From NCBI GenBank assembly GCA_903906515.1, contig CAIVKO010000208.1:1-45416 (forward strand): DNA of 45,416 nt. The letters are read 5' to 3'. A model generated the notes under the pieces. It was not told the origin of the DNA. It was given only the letters and a program-made list of their open reading frames with translations, and searched no databases. Below are positions 31,919 to 41,363 of the stretch, piece after piece (positions within the stretch are counted from its first letter, which is position 1; every line of letters begins with the position of its first letter). A program made the translations under genes and the position numbers. This DNA is from Akkermansiaceae bacterium. Lineage in GTDB: Bacteria; Verrucomicrobiota; Verrucomicrobiia; Verrucomicrobiales; Akkermansiaceae.

Positions 31919-32725
31919 TTATTTTTCGAAGTATCCAGCCGGAGTGATCCACGGGCAGTGGGGCCGGTAAAATCCGACTGCGAGGAAGAACGGTGCGTCC
32001 TTGTGTTTTTCCAGCAACTCAATGGCCTGCGTGGCCACTTTGCCATCGGTGTGTTCCTCGTCCTTGCCCGGCTTGTCGTTAAGATATGCCATCTCCGCGC
32101 CGAGCGGTCCGCCCTTTTTTCCGGTGTAACGGATCACATCCAGTTCCAATGCCGTCTTGTCTCGACCGGCGGGATTGTAGAACTCCTGCCACGATGCCGG
32201 ATCATCGAGTCCGCTCGTGCCGATCTGGCCGGGATTTCCGTAATGATAGATCTTCCCGATACGCGCCGTGTAGTAGCCGTTGGACATGAACATCTGGGGC
32301 AGCGTCACGACATCCGGAAGGCCCTTGCGGAAATGATATTGGAGATCGAAAACGCGTGTCGTGTCTGGCCGCAGGCCGGTCATCAGCGACGAGCGGCTAG
32401 GGGAATACAGCGGAAACTGGCAATAGGCGCGGTCGAACCTCACGCCCTGTGCGGCAAGCCGGTCGATGTTCGGTGATTTCACGAGAGGATGTCCGTAGCA
32501 GCCCAAATCATTGTTCATGTCATCCACCGCGATGAAAAGCACGTTGAGCTTTTTCTCGGCGGCATGAAGCCAGCAGCCGGACGCCAACGATATAGCGGTT
32601 ATCATTGTTAGGATAAGAACCCGCGGAGCGCCGGGTGTGGAAACTGGAGTAACTTTTTTTTGGAGGTTCCGGGCATCCTGCCCGGAGCCTGTAAAAGCCA
32701 AGTGAGTCGGAAGGAATCTTTTCAT
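31919..32725 (-). pseudogene. truncated iduronate-sulfatase-like relic, catalytic Cys replaced by Tyr
   Basis: The open frame encodes 268 residues resembling the N-terminal half of iduronate-2-sulfatase-type enzymes: LNVLFIAVDDMNNDLGCYGH, HPLVKSPNIDRLAAQGVRFD, then FPLYSPSRSSLMTG and PFFLAVGFYRPHCPW. At the formylglycine site the expected C-x-P-x-R reads Y-S-P-S-R (Tyr107, codon tat, one base from the Cys codon tgt). The protein ends directly after ITPAGYFEK, where the family normally continues for about 200 residues. The first 40 residues read through a hairpin repeat (32664-32690), so the original start may be Met41 at 32605. Loss of the active-site residue and half the fold make enzyme activity very unlikely. 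Confidence 0.75.
32664..32690. repeat. short intergenic-type hairpin inside a relic's 5' end
   Basis: A 12-base stem (32664-32675 with 32679-32690, one mismatch) surrounds ccgggca/tgcccgg with a 3-base loop and is flanked by an eight-T run (32654-32661). It looks like a terminator or repeat hairpin now captured in the reading frame of the truncated sulfatase. Confidence 0.5.
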
Positions 32726-32750
32726 CGTGTATGGTGGGGGGTAATGGAAA

Positions 32751-34502
32751 TCATCTCACTTCGATGGAAACCGTGCCAGCAACATCTTCATCGACCATCC
32801 AGCGGCCGCCGTTGCGTTGGGCTTTGACTGGCTTGCCGCCGATGATCACGCCGCTTGAATTTTTCGTGGCAGGAAGCTCCAGCTTCGCCTTCACTCCGTC
32901 TGGCAACGTCAATGCGAGTTTGAAGGTGTTTTCGTTTTTCCAATTCACGAGCAGCGGTCCGTGCGGGGTTGGGATTTTGCCCTCGGCAAATCCAAGCATG
33001 CCCGGGTTTGGCCGGATCACGGTGCGATGCCAACCCGGAGTCAACGGTTGCGCGCCGAGCACAAATCTCGGTAGGAGATTCGCCGGAGCGGCACCCCATG
33101 CGTGATTCCAATCCTGGTTAGGCTTGTATTTCATATCCCATGCCTCCCAGGTGATGGTCGTGCCGCTCTCGATCATGTGCCGCCAACTCCTATCGTTAGG
33201 CGCTGTCATCAGTGCGAGCGCTTCGGCTCCCGCTTCATTTTGGAAAAGTCCTTCCAACAGGTATTGTGCGGCGTAAACGGAGCATGCCATGCCGCGTTTA
33301 GCGACGAATTCGGTCACGCTGGCGCGGTGTTCGGCAGGCACCAAGCCGAACGCAAGGGGAATCGAGTTCGCATGTTGCGATGCGTGATCCGTGCCGACAC
33401 CGTCGCGATAAATGCCGCGGCTGGCATCAAACAGTTTTCCCTGAAACGCCGTCCGCGCCACGCGTTCCCGCTCCGTGTAGTCAGCGGCGTCCTTCTCTTT
33501 GTTGAGAGCCTTCGCCATTTCCGTCATGAGCCCAAGGCACCGGATATGAAACGCGTTGACCACTGTATTGACCGATTGAAAGGAGAATCCGTCGCGCTCC
33601 CTTGCCGGCCAGTCCACGATGTCCGTGCGCTTGCGTTGAGCATCATTACTGACGAGCAAACCATCGGGGCCGGCGCGTTCAAGCAGCAGTTTCGATTTCA
33701 ACGCTTCAAAGCGCGGTGCGAGCCAGGCAGTGTCGCCGGTGCGCTGCCAGTCGGCATGCGCCATGAATATCATGTGAAACGCCCATTCGGTCGGCCATGT
33801 CGGGTTTTTCATCAAACGGTCGTAAGTGTCGCGCGCCATTTGCACATCGTTGTCCGTTCCGTAGTGACCGAGTTGATTGATATATGCATCCGCCTCGTAG
33901 GGAATGCGCTCGCGGTCGCCGTCCACATAGATTCCGCAAAAAGTTGTCGCCTTGATCGAGTAGTGGCAGAGCTCCCAAATCTGGTTCAGCATTTCATCCG
34001 ATGACTTGAACGAAGCGGCGGTGTCATCCCATGTGGTGGAAAAAGCGGCGCGCCGGACAATCTGCTTGGAAGTCAACTCACCCGGCCAGCCTTCGATTTC
34101 AACCCAGCGGAAAGGCGTGACGACTCCCCACTCCAGTGGTGTTAGAACGGCGGCGGGCTGCTTGGTGTTGCGTCCGTCACGTGGCTGAGCGGCGACCAGC
34201 GGTTTCGCTCCTTCGAGCGTAATTTGGGTCAATGAGTAGCGGACGGTGCCGGGTGGCTTGCGATTCACGCGGCCATCGGCGAATGCCTCGCCGAAATGCA
34301 CGGTGATGCTACCTTTTGCATCTGCGGGTGGTGTGAGTTGCAGATTACCATAGGCGACACGGCCAAAATCCACCAGCAGCACGCCCGGGGCGGCGGTGGT
34401 GATTTTCACCGGAGGCTGGTCCACCAGATGCACAGGCGCGGCTGGGAGAGGGGAGTTGCCTGCCAGTAGAAGGACGGCGATGAGTGTTAGAGCGTGTTTC
34501 AT
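32751..34502 (-). CDS. secreted GH78 alpha-L-rhamnosidase-like enzyme
   Basis: Inverting exo-rhamnosidase family. The 583-residue protein has a signal peptide (MKHALTLIAVLLLAGNSPLPAA) and a beta-domain (LLVDFGRVAYGNLQLT). An (alpha/alpha)6 barrel follows, with the acidic motif YVDGDRERIPYEADAY (about residues 190-210) and TWEAWDMKYKPNQDWNHAWG (about 445-470). A C-terminal beta-sandwich closes the protein (GWHRTVIRPNPG, MLGFAEGKIPTPHGPL). It lacks the N-terminal LRCEY-type domain of longer GH78 enzymes, and a piece of just that domain is found at the front of the sulfatase at 26675-28795. It is next to GH106, so two rhamnosidase families act side by side. Catalytic acids are inferred from motif position. 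Confidence 0.88.
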   Translation of the reverse strand: MKHALTLIAVLLLAGNSPLPAAPVHLVDQPPVKITTAAPGVLLVDFGRVAYGNLQLTPPADAKGSITVHFGEAFADGRVNRKPPGTVRYSLTQITLEGAKPLVAAQPRDGRNTKQPAAVLTPLEWGVVTPFRWVEIEGWPGELTSKQIVRRAAFSTTWDDTAASFKSSDEMLNQIWELCHYSIKATTFCGIYVDGDRERIPYEADAYINQLGHYGTDNDVQMARDTYDRLMKNPTWPTEWAFHMIFMAHADWQRTGDTAWLAPRFEALKSKLLLERAGPDGLLVSNDAQRKRTDIVDWPARERDGFSFQSVNTVVNAFHIRCLGLMTEMAKALNKEKDAADYTERERVARTAFQGKLFDASRGIYRDGVGTDHASQHANSIPLAFGLVPAEHRASVTEFVAKRGMACSVYAAQYLLEGLFQNEAGAEALALMTAPNDRSWRHMIESGTTITWEAWDMKYKPNQDWNHAWGAAPANLLPRFVLGAQPLTPGWHRTVIRPNPGMLGFAEGKIPTPHGPLLVNWKNENTFKLALTLPDGVKAKLELPATKNSSGVIIGGKPVKAQRNGGRWMVDEDVAGTVSIEVR

Positions 34503-34518
34503 GGCATGGTTTTTAGAA

Positions 34519-37467
34519 TCATCGTTGGCTCAGAATGGTGACTGGACCGAGTAGACCGGATGGGACCAACGGCGACTTTGCATTGTAGGGATCATGCGTG
34601 CTGAAGGTGTAGCGGCCGGCCTTGAAGGTTTTTCCGCCAAGAAATCCGGGCGGACATTCCACGGTGCGCACGTTGGCATCGGCAGTCTGCTTGTCACCGA
34701 TCATGCGGTTCGCCCAGCGGTTGGCCACTTCGATTTCTAACTTGTTCTCTCCGGCCTTGACGGCTCCGGTGATATCGACCCGCCACGGAGCGCACCACAC
34801 CACACCGAGATCCTTGCCGTTCAGTTTCACCCGCGCCATGTCTTGAACCACACCCAGGTTGAGATACGTGGCTCCTTCCAGAATCGATGTGATGTTAAAA
34901 TTTTTTCGATAGGTGGCGATACCGGAATAATATTTGATCCCGTCCTCCGGTCGCTTCGTCCAGTCCTGCAGCGATTCAAACCCGACATTTTTCGGGCCAC
35001 CCCACTTGGGATCGAACGCGACGTCCCACGCCCCGGAAAGTTCCTGGACAGGCTTCATCTCCGGAAAATTCTTTCCTCCATTCTGGATTCCTCCAGAAAA
35101 CACCACAAAGTAACTCTGAAAAGCATCGAACTCCATCGGAATGCCCGTCTGCCCATCCGTACGCACGTATTGTTTGAGTGGTCGCAGATCGCCGGTCACA
35201 GGATCCCAGAGTTGCGGGCTGCCCTGGTCAACCCGGAAGCGACACTCGGCTTTGATTGGATTTCCTGTTTTGTTAGACACAAAGTATATATCCCGGTCAT
35301 TCGTGCGCCGGTGGCCGTAGCGCACGGGGCCGGTTGCGGCGAAATCTTCCATCACGCCCATGGACTTCAAGATCGACGCCGTATCCTCATAGTCAGGATA
35401 AAGCGTTTGTTGGCCTGACGGGGCCGCCGCCGTGAGTTTTCCACCCCAGTGGATGGAGCCTTTTCCATACGTTTGCTTGGTCACACTGGCCGGGGTTTCG
35501 AGATTTTTCCAGAGTTCCTTGGCGAGCGTCCGAACCTGCTCGTCGCAGGCGGGATAACCCGAGAGGCTAGGGGATTTGAGGGGCGGCGAGCCGACAACCG
35601 TGGCTCCGGCTTTCACCAGATCGCGGATTTTTGCGAGTAGCGCAGGAGTCATGGTTTGCACCTGCGGCAAAACCATCAACCTGTAGGAACTTCCTCCCGG
35701 AAAAACGATCAGCCCGTCCTTCACTTCCGCCCTGTCCATGAGAATTTTCGGCGAACATCCATCGAAGCCATAGCCCTTCTTGTCCGGCAACACGCTTTTG
35801 GCATCATCGAGCGCACTATCCGGTGCGCGAAACACATGCGGCACGCCTTCAGGTGTTAGGTAAAGCACGTCGGAAACCGTCACACCCTGACGGAGAAGAT
35901 CCGAGCAGCGGGTAAGATAGCGGTGGTAAGCCGACACCATGGGCCACCATGTCTGATTGCGGTGCCAGTGCACACCATACGGACCCATGGTCATGCCGGG
36001 CTTGTAGGCATCGCCCAGCGCCTGGTGCGCGGCGGTGTGGAATACGATCCGGTTGACGCCTGCGGCAAGTGCCCAGTCACCTTGGTTTTTCAGCGACCAG
36101 GGATAAGCATCCAAGGCCCCATTCGAGGTAAACGATTCAGCGGAAACGATCGGCTTTCCCATCACATGGGCGATGGACGTCGACTCAAAAACGCTATAAG
36201 CCGAGTTTATACTATTGTTCCAGAACTCCGCCATCGGGATATCCGCCACCGCGCCCAGATCGAGGTCGCCAGCGGGATTCATGTCGTAGGGTTCGATGGA
36301 AAGCGTGAGCCCCTTATCATGTCCATACTTTTTCACCACCTCGGCATGATGATCGAGAACCAATTCCTGCCCGGTCAACCGGAGGTCCCAGAGGAAGCGC
36401 TCCGACTTCTCCAAGCTCTCAACCGCGCGCCCGGTATAGGTGAGCAGGTAGGGTCGCGCATCATAACCACGCCTTTTCTTGAACTCCTCTAGCAACGATG
36501 GTGTCCAGTTCTGAGCACCGGATTCCCAACTGTCCATGTGAAGAGTTGTTAGGCCGTGCTCCTTCGCGCGCGGCTTGAGCTTTTCCAACAGGACACCGAC
36601 GAACTGGCCGAGATGTTCTTCCAGCGCCTTCGCGTCGAACTTGTCGCATTCCAATCCCGCCGCCGCCTTTGGTGCAGGCCGGGTGTTCGCCCCCGTGACA
36701 CGTCGGCCCATGCGGACAATCGTCCAATTGCCTTCCGGGACATTCCAGTCGATGGTTCCGTCGGGCTTGAGTTGCTTCGTGAGCTCCACGATCTCGTTCG
36801 GCTGAATGATGGCCGACTGCGCTGGCTCCGTATAGATTGCCGAAGTCGGCAGATAAGGCTTCACGTTTTTGGCGCTGGAAATCGGATCTCTTTCAAAGAG
36901 GGCTTTCTCGTTGATATCGGCAATCAGCGGTTTTCGAACGGGGAATGCGAAGACCGCCACATCCTCATAAAACGGGTTGGTCATTTTGTGCCACTGTGTC
37001 GAGCGTTGTGTCGGCACGGGAAGCTTCGCCGAATAATTCTGTGGTCCCTTGACGTCAACCGAGCTGAAAACCAGATGCTGCATGGATTGCTCCGGCTTGA
37101 CCCAGGGTCCGCCGCTGCCACACCAGCCTGGCCCGATGCCGAGAGTGATGTCCATCCCCAAGCGCTCCGCGTCGCGGACGCTTTGGACAAACAGCTCCTG
37201 CCACGGTTCGGACATCCATTTGACCGGCCCCTTGGGAATGCCGACATCCACTTCGAGGAAAACCAGGTTGCCGAGGCCGGCTGTCTTCATGGCCTCCAAG
37301 TCGGCGGTCATCTCCTTGCCATTCAGGTTGCCGTCCATGAAATACCAGTAAACCCCGGGACGCGCGGAATCCGGCGGATTGACAAAATTCTTTTCCATCT
37401 CACCCGCAGTTATGGCCCCGCCGCACAGTGCGTACGGAACAATCGTCATTAGTATTTTTGATAACAT
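34519..37467 (-). CDS. secreted GH106 alpha-L-rhamnosidase-like enzyme
   Basis: The 982-residue protein has a signal peptide (MLSKILMTIVPYALCGGAITA), then the GH106 opening FVNPPDSARPGVYWYFMDGN with LEAMKTAGLGNLVFLEVDVG. It continues with MDITLGIGPGWCGSGGPWV and LHMDSWESGAQNWT, typical of the calcium-dependent TIM-barrel rhamnosidases of this family. Later parts include LRQGVTVSDVLYLTPEGVP and a C-terminal galactose-binding-like domain (VKLNGKDLGVVWCAPWRVDI, EIEVANRWANRMIGD). It is complete for the family. The start is 9 bases upstream (genome + sense) of a sulfatase relic. It would remove terminal rhamnose from a branched glycan. Confidence 0.87.
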   Translation of the reverse strand: MLSKILMTIVPYALCGGAITAGEMEKNFVNPPDSARPGVYWYFMDGNLNGKEMTADLEAMKTAGLGNLVFLEVDVGIPKGPVKWMSEPWQELFVQSVRDAERLGMDITLGIGPGWCGSGGPWVKPEQSMQHLVFSSVDVKGPQNYSAKLPVPTQRSTQWHKMTNPFYEDVAVFAFPVRKPLIADINEKALFERDPISSAKNVKPYLPTSAIYTEPAQSAIIQPNEIVELTKQLKPDGTIDWNVPEGNWTIVRMGRRVTGANTRPAPKAAAGLECDKFDAKALEEHLGQFVGVLLEKLKPRAKEHGLTTLHMDSWESGAQNWTPSLLEEFKKRRGYDARPYLLTYTGRAVESLEKSERFLWDLRLTGQELVLDHHAEVVKKYGHDKGLTLSIEPYDMNPAGDLDLGAVADIPMAEFWNNSINSAYSVFESTSIAHVMGKPIVSAESFTSNGALDAYPWSLKNQGDWALAAGVNRIVFHTAAHQALGDAYKPGMTMGPYGVHWHRNQTWWPMVSAYHRYLTRCSDLLRQGVTVSDVLYLTPEGVPHVFRAPDSALDDAKSVLPDKKGYGFDGCSPKILMDRAEVKDGLIVFPGGSSYRLMVLPQVQTMTPALLAKIRDLVKAGATVVGSPPLKSPSLSGYPACDEQVRTLAKELWKNLETPASVTKQTYGKGSIHWGGKLTAAAPSGQQTLYPDYEDTASILKSMGVMEDFAATGPVRYGHRRTNDRDIYFVSNKTGNPIKAECRFRVDQGSPQLWDPVTGDLRPLKQYVRTDGQTGIPMEFDAFQSYFVVFSGGIQNGGKNFPEMKPVQELSGAWDVAFDPKWGGPKNVGFESLQDWTKRPEDGIKYYSGIATYRKNFNITSILEGATYLNLGVVQDMARVKLNGKDLGVVWCAPWRVDITGAVKAGENKLEIEVANRWANRMIGDKQTADANVRTVECPPGFLGGKTFKAGRYTFSTHDPYNAKSPLVPSGLLGPVTILSQR

Positions 37468-37476
37468 GTCAGTGTC

Positions 37477-37749
37477 TCATTTCGGCTTTTTACCGCGCCA
37501 TTCCGCCAACCATTGTTCGGTTAGTTTGTCAACAAGCTCCTTGTTGGCTGGGTCATCGAGAGCGATGAAAAGTATGTTAGGTCTGGCCGTATCTGTCGCC
37601 TCTTCCGCAGACAAGCGGGTGGTCGCTCCTGCCGTCCATAAAGCAAACAAGCCTGTGCCAATCATAACGCGCGCGGAGATGGTCACGGTGCGTGAAATGT
37701 CCAGTATTCCGCTGCGGGTGCCCGGCCAATTGGCTCGAGTGACTGTCAT
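37477..37749 (-). pseudogene. sulfatase relic: N-terminal motif joined to C-terminal helix
   Basis: An open frame of 90 residues contains a signal-like segment (MIGTGLFALWTAGATTRLSA, from an ATG at 37665), then TARPNILFIALDD, the sulfatase N-terminal strand with metal-binding aspartates. It passes immediately into PANKELVDKLTEQWLAEWRG, the C-terminal helix typical of sulfatases. Everything between, about 400 residues in an intact protein, is missing. The join lies exactly at the codons for the Asp pair. The region before Met29 shows no protein features. Function as a sulfatase is impossible, yet the frame is open from signal to stop. Confidence 0.75.
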
Positions 37750-37787
37750 TGCTCTTTGGGTTGATTTTCCCGGTCCATTGCGTCCTG

Positions 37788-39029
37788 CTAACGAGGTTTG
37801 GCGGATGCCGATGCCGCGATGCGGGCGTTTAGTTCGTCGCTGGTCTGTTTTATAAAGGCCTGCCGCACTTCATCGAGCGCTGCCTTGCCTGCGGGGGAGA
37901 CGCGCCACCCATACGGATCCTCTTGGATGCCCGCCAGTGGATTGCCACCGGTTTTGTCGACGTCGCCTTTGTCTTTTGTCGGGCTGTTAGCGGAAGGTGG
38001 GTTTGGCTTGCCCTGTTGCTTGAGAAAGGTGATGTCCTCGGGGGATAGTTTGTCCTGATTGAATTTGATCATCGTGCCATTGGCCTGGGTGACGCTGACT
38101 TCGCCGGTGGCAGGGTCATAGGATTTCAGTTGGCCTTCGAAGGTCTTCGATCCGTCCTTGTTGGTCCATGTGCGGGTCGGAGCGCCGGTGCCGCCCGGGT
38201 TGGAGAGTTTGCGGACCCGCGCGGAGGCCTCGCTGAGCCGGTTGGCTGTCAGGTCTTCTTCGACTTTCCTGATCTCGGCTGTTAGGCTCTGCAGGGCTTC
38301 GGTGTGCATGCCCGTTGTGGAAAGGTTGAAGCATTCCTCGGTCATCCCGGCCGATCCGGATGATGCGCTGTGAGAGACGCCCGGCCACGTTCGGGCCTTG
38401 AAGTAGAAGGGTGCGTCGTTCATTTTTCCGACAAAACTCTTGAACCAATCGATACGGGAAAATGGGGCTTCGGGCACGGTCTTGCCGGTGTCGTTTTCGC
38501 CGCAGGAAATCGCGAAGGGTACTTTGATTGCCTTGGCGTTGAGGGAGTCCGCCCATGTCCCGCCGGAATGCGAAGCGCAGCCGATCACCAATTCTGGATG
38601 AGTCAGCGCGAAGCGGTGGGAGTATTGCGAACCGCCGCTGAATCCGGAAATGAACAACTTCGGCTGCAGTCGGAATTCCTTCCGGAGTAAGTTGAAGATA
38701 TCGATCAACTGCTTATCGCTTTCTTTTGCCAGGCCTTGATATCCTTCATTGGGAAACGACGGGCCGACGACGATGACGTTGCCTTTTTTGATCCAGTCTG
38801 ACAAGCGGCCTGCGCCTTTGCCATTGCCTCGGTAGCCGTGGACTCCGACGACGAGCCAATAGGTCTTGTTCGCATCGATGGTGTCCGGGGTATAGAGGAA
38901 ATATTCGCGGCCCATCGGGCAGGTGCGTTTTTCCTCCTTGGCATGCAAGGCGGGCGCCGTTGAGATGAGAATGATCGCGACCATCGCCGCGTGGAGATAA
39001 TGCCTGATGGGTTGGAGAGTTTTGATCAT
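37788..39029 (-). CDS. secreted alpha/beta-hydrolase esterase with SHD1-like domain
   Basis: The 413-residue protein has a signal peptide (cleavage near residue 30, PALHA) and an alpha/beta-hydrolase domain with nucleophile elbow GFSGGS (Ser131), an oxyanion-type VGVHGYRGNG and a His in WPGVSHSAS; it resembles PHB-depolymerase/feruloyl-esterase-like proteins. After a coiled, charged linker (about 245-285) comes a small SHD1-like beta-barrel (TRTWTNKDGSKTFEGQL, LSPEDITFLKQ), common in Planctomycetota/Verrucomicrobiota secreted proteins. Its ATG overlaps the stop of the upstream SGNH-GH29 gene (ATGA), so both are translated together. It probably removes acyl groups from the glycan. Confidence 0.82.
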   Translation of the reverse strand: MIKTLQPIRHYLHAAMVAIILISTAPALHAKEEKRTCPMGREYFLYTPDTIDANKTYWLVVGVHGYRGNGKGAGRLSDWIKKGNVIVVGPSFPNEGYQGLAKESDKQLIDIFNLLRKEFRLQPKLFISGFSGGSQYSHRFALTHPELVIGCASHSGGTWADSLNAKAIKVPFAISCGENDTGKTVPEAPFSRIDWFKSFVGKMNDAPFYFKARTWPGVSHSASSGSAGMTEECFNLSTTGMHTEALQSLTAEIRKVEEDLTANRLSEASARVRKLSNPGGTGAPTRTWTNKDGSKTFEGQLKSYDPATGEVSVTQANGTMIKFNQDKLSPEDITFLKQQGKPNPPSANSPTKDKGDVDKTGGNPLAGIQEDPYGWRVSPAGKAALDEVRQAFIKQTSDELNARIAASASAKPR

Positions 39030-41122
39030 GGCGAAACTTTGGTTTCAGAATCCTTGATTTCCAGACAAATGACGGAGGCGATTTTGTCCGGGGCCGAGTG
39101 GGGCAGATCGAGGGTGGCTCCGGTGGTCGTTTGATTCAGTTTCAACTCCTGGTTGCCGGCCAGTAGATACGCCTTGGTGATTTTGTTTCGCACGCTGGGG
39201 AGTTCGAATTTTCCGTTAGTCGGCCAATTGAAAATATGGAGGTAGATCTTGCCCGGTTTGGTGGTGCAGCGCCAGTCGTTGGCGGATGAGACGTCGGCTT
39301 CCTCGCCATAACCTGTTTTGCCTTTGACGGGTTTGCCCAGTTCATTTCCAAATGCCGTGGCGGATGTGCCGTAGATCGCCTCGCCGTTGACTTTCAGCCA
39401 GCGGCCGATCTCCGCCAGAGAATCCACGCTTTCCTGCGGTATGGATCCATCTCCTTTGGGTCCGATGTTGAGCAGGTAATTGCCGCCTTTGCTGGCGATG
39501 TCTATCAGTTTCCGGATCAGGTCTTCCGGTGTCTTCCACGCTTGGTCATGGTCGGAGTATCCCCAAGTGCCGTTCATGGTCATGCATGTCTCCCAATCCA
39601 CGCCGGGAATGCCGGCGGCGGGGATGTGCTGCTCGGGCGTGATGAAATCGCCGAATGTCGTATCGAGATTGGATCCGCCGTTGCCGGTGCGCAAGTTCCA
39701 GCCCGCCGCTTCAGTGCGGAAGAGCCGGTTGTTCATGATGATTTCCGGTTGTTTATCGCGGACCAATTTTATCAAGTCGAAGGCGCGCCATGCCTCCTGC
39801 CCTTGGAAGTCCGGGTGACTGAAATCCCACCAGAGGATGTCCACCGGACCGTAGTTCGACATGAGTTCGTTCACTTCCGAGTGCAGGTAATCCACATACT
39901 TCGCATGATCACGCTGGCCGTTGGGATAAGGTTTTCCCTTGAATGGATGGGGCAGCGTTTTCGATCGGGCGTATTCGTATTGATCGTGATGCCAGTCGAT
40001 CACCGAGTGATAGAACCCGATACGCAGGCCTTCCGCGCGACAGGCCTCGACAATCTCTTTCACAAGGTCGCGTTGCAATATCGATCCGGCGTCATAATCG
40101 CTGACCTTGGAATCGTGTAGGGCGAATCCTTCGTGATGCTTCGTCGTAAAAACCAGATAGCGGCAACCCGCCGCTTTGGCCATCTTCGCCCATTCGCGCG
40201 CGAAACCTGGCTTGGGTTTGAACAATGGGATCGCGGCTTTGGCGTAAGTGTCTGTGTCCACTTTAACCTTCTGCTGAATCCACTCCATGCCGCCCTGGCC
40301 GGCCGATTTCCCCTGCCAGGTTCCGGCCAGACCGGAATACAGCCCCCAATGCACGAACATGCCAAAGCGTGCCTCCCGCCACCACGCCATACGGGCGTCG
40401 CGGGCTTCCTTGGTTTCGGTGGCTGACGTGCCGCTGACCAGAGTGCTGAGGATGCTCTCCGCCACCTTTTGGCTCAGCCGCTCGCAACCGGCTGCGTTGA
40501 AGTGTACATCGTCAACCTCGAGTTGATACTTCTTCAAATCCGGCTGGATCAATGCGTGTAAATCGTCAATTGCGACGTGATGCTTCTCCATGACCCGCAG
40601 CGCGGCGTCCTGATATTGTTTTTGGATTTCCGGAGTGATCTTGACCAGTTTATTGAACCGGTCGCGCATTGTTTTTTCCGGTTCCGGGCAAACCGGCGTT
40701 GTCGTGGCCCAGATCAATTTGGCACCCGTTTTCTCCATGCGGGTCACCAATGTTTCAAGCCGCTCTGCATACTTTTCCGGCGAGCGGTCTTCCTTGTCAT
40801 ATTCCCAACCATACATATCCCAGAGCCCCCAATTGAAATGGATGACGTCCCATTTTCCATCGCCCAGCCACTCATCGATTTTATTCACGCCGTATCCGGT
40901 GTATTGCGCGTTCCCCGGATTCAGCAGAACCTCGGCCTTGCCAGCGAGTAATTGCTGGACTCCTTTGCCGTAACCGCCGCGAATCGAGTCGCCGATCAGC
41001 AACACCCGGGGCAATGGTTTGTGGGGCTCAGTGTTCGTTTCCGCCGCCGGAAGCGGGTAGGTCAAGCCTGCCGCCAATAACGCGAGCAGTCCAAATGTTT
41101 TGAGGGATTTCAGTCTGTTCAT
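39026..41122 (-). CDS. secreted SGNH esterase-GH29 alpha-L-fucosidase fusion
   Basis: The 698-residue two-enzyme protein has a signal peptide (ending near PLPAAE), an SGNH/GDSL hydrolase (about 37-225) and a GH29 retaining fucosidase (about 240-690). The SGNH part has GDSIRGG (Ser46) and DVHF (Asp205-His207). The GH29 part has the hallmark WWREARFGMFVHWGLYSG, KHHEGF (328-333) and the nucleophile motif DILWWDFSHPD (Asp433). It would deacylate and then defucosylate the same chain. The start at 41122 begins the signal; the frame is open to 41203. It is first in a coupled pair with the esterase at 37788-39029. Both active sites look intact. Confidence 0.9.
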   Translation of the reverse strand: MNRLKSLKTFGLLALLAAGLTYPLPAAETNTEPHKPLPRVLLIGDSIRGGYGKGVQQLLAGKAEVLLNPGNAQYTGYGVNKIDEWLGDGKWDVIHFNWGLWDMYGWEYDKEDRSPEKYAERLETLVTRMEKTGAKLIWATTTPVCPEPEKTMRDRFNKLVKITPEIQKQYQDAALRVMEKHHVAIDDLHALIQPDLKKYQLEVDDVHFNAAGCERLSQKVAESILSTLVSGTSATETKEARDARMAWWREARFGMFVHWGLYSGLAGTWQGKSAGQGGMEWIQQKVKVDTDTYAKAAIPLFKPKPGFAREWAKMAKAAGCRYLVFTTKHHEGFALHDSKVSDYDAGSILQRDLVKEIVEACRAEGLRIGFYHSVIDWHHDQYEYARSKTLPHPFKGKPYPNGQRDHAKYVDYLHSEVNELMSNYGPVDILWWDFSHPDFQGQEAWRAFDLIKLVRDKQPEIIMNNRLFRTEAAGWNLRTGNGGSNLDTTFGDFITPEQHIPAAGIPGVDWETCMTMNGTWGYSDHDQAWKTPEDLIRKLIDIASKGGNYLLNIGPKGDGSIPQESVDSLAEIGRWLKVNGEAIYGTSATAFGNELGKPVKGKTGYGEEADVSSANDWRCTTKPGKIYLHIFNWPTNGKFELPSVRNKITKAYLLAGNQELKLNQTTTGATLDLPHSAPDKIASVICLEIKDSETKVSP

Positions 41123-41209
41123 GGTAATCAGATGCCTTATACCGGCAAAAGAAGCGAATTCATTCATTTTGGTTTGAATATCCCATACAGATCTCCGTGC
41201 CAACGCAGA

Positions 41210-41345
41210 TCACTCGTATGGGGCAAGTATCTTCAGATAGTTGTGATAGGCATAGAGACGACCGTATCTGCCACCGGTGATTTCTTTGACCATTCCCATC
41301 TTTTGCAGCTTGGCAAGTGATGAGGCGATGGTGGTCGGTGTATGT
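41210..41345 (-). pseudogene. C-terminal remnant of a Fic-family protein
   Basis: The - strand reads ATEHTPTTIASSLAKLQKMG, then MVKEITGGRYGRLYAYHNYL and a short end LKILAPYE before a stop at 41210-41212. This is the winged-helix tail of Fic proteins (TP..I...L..L...GIVKEITG..RGR.Y.Y..YL.IL). No Fic catalytic motif (HPFxxGNG) is found upstream; the frame runs into sequence of the opposite-strand ATPase fragment. Confidence 0.6.
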
Positions 41346-41363
41346 TCTGTGGCCAGCGAAAGC

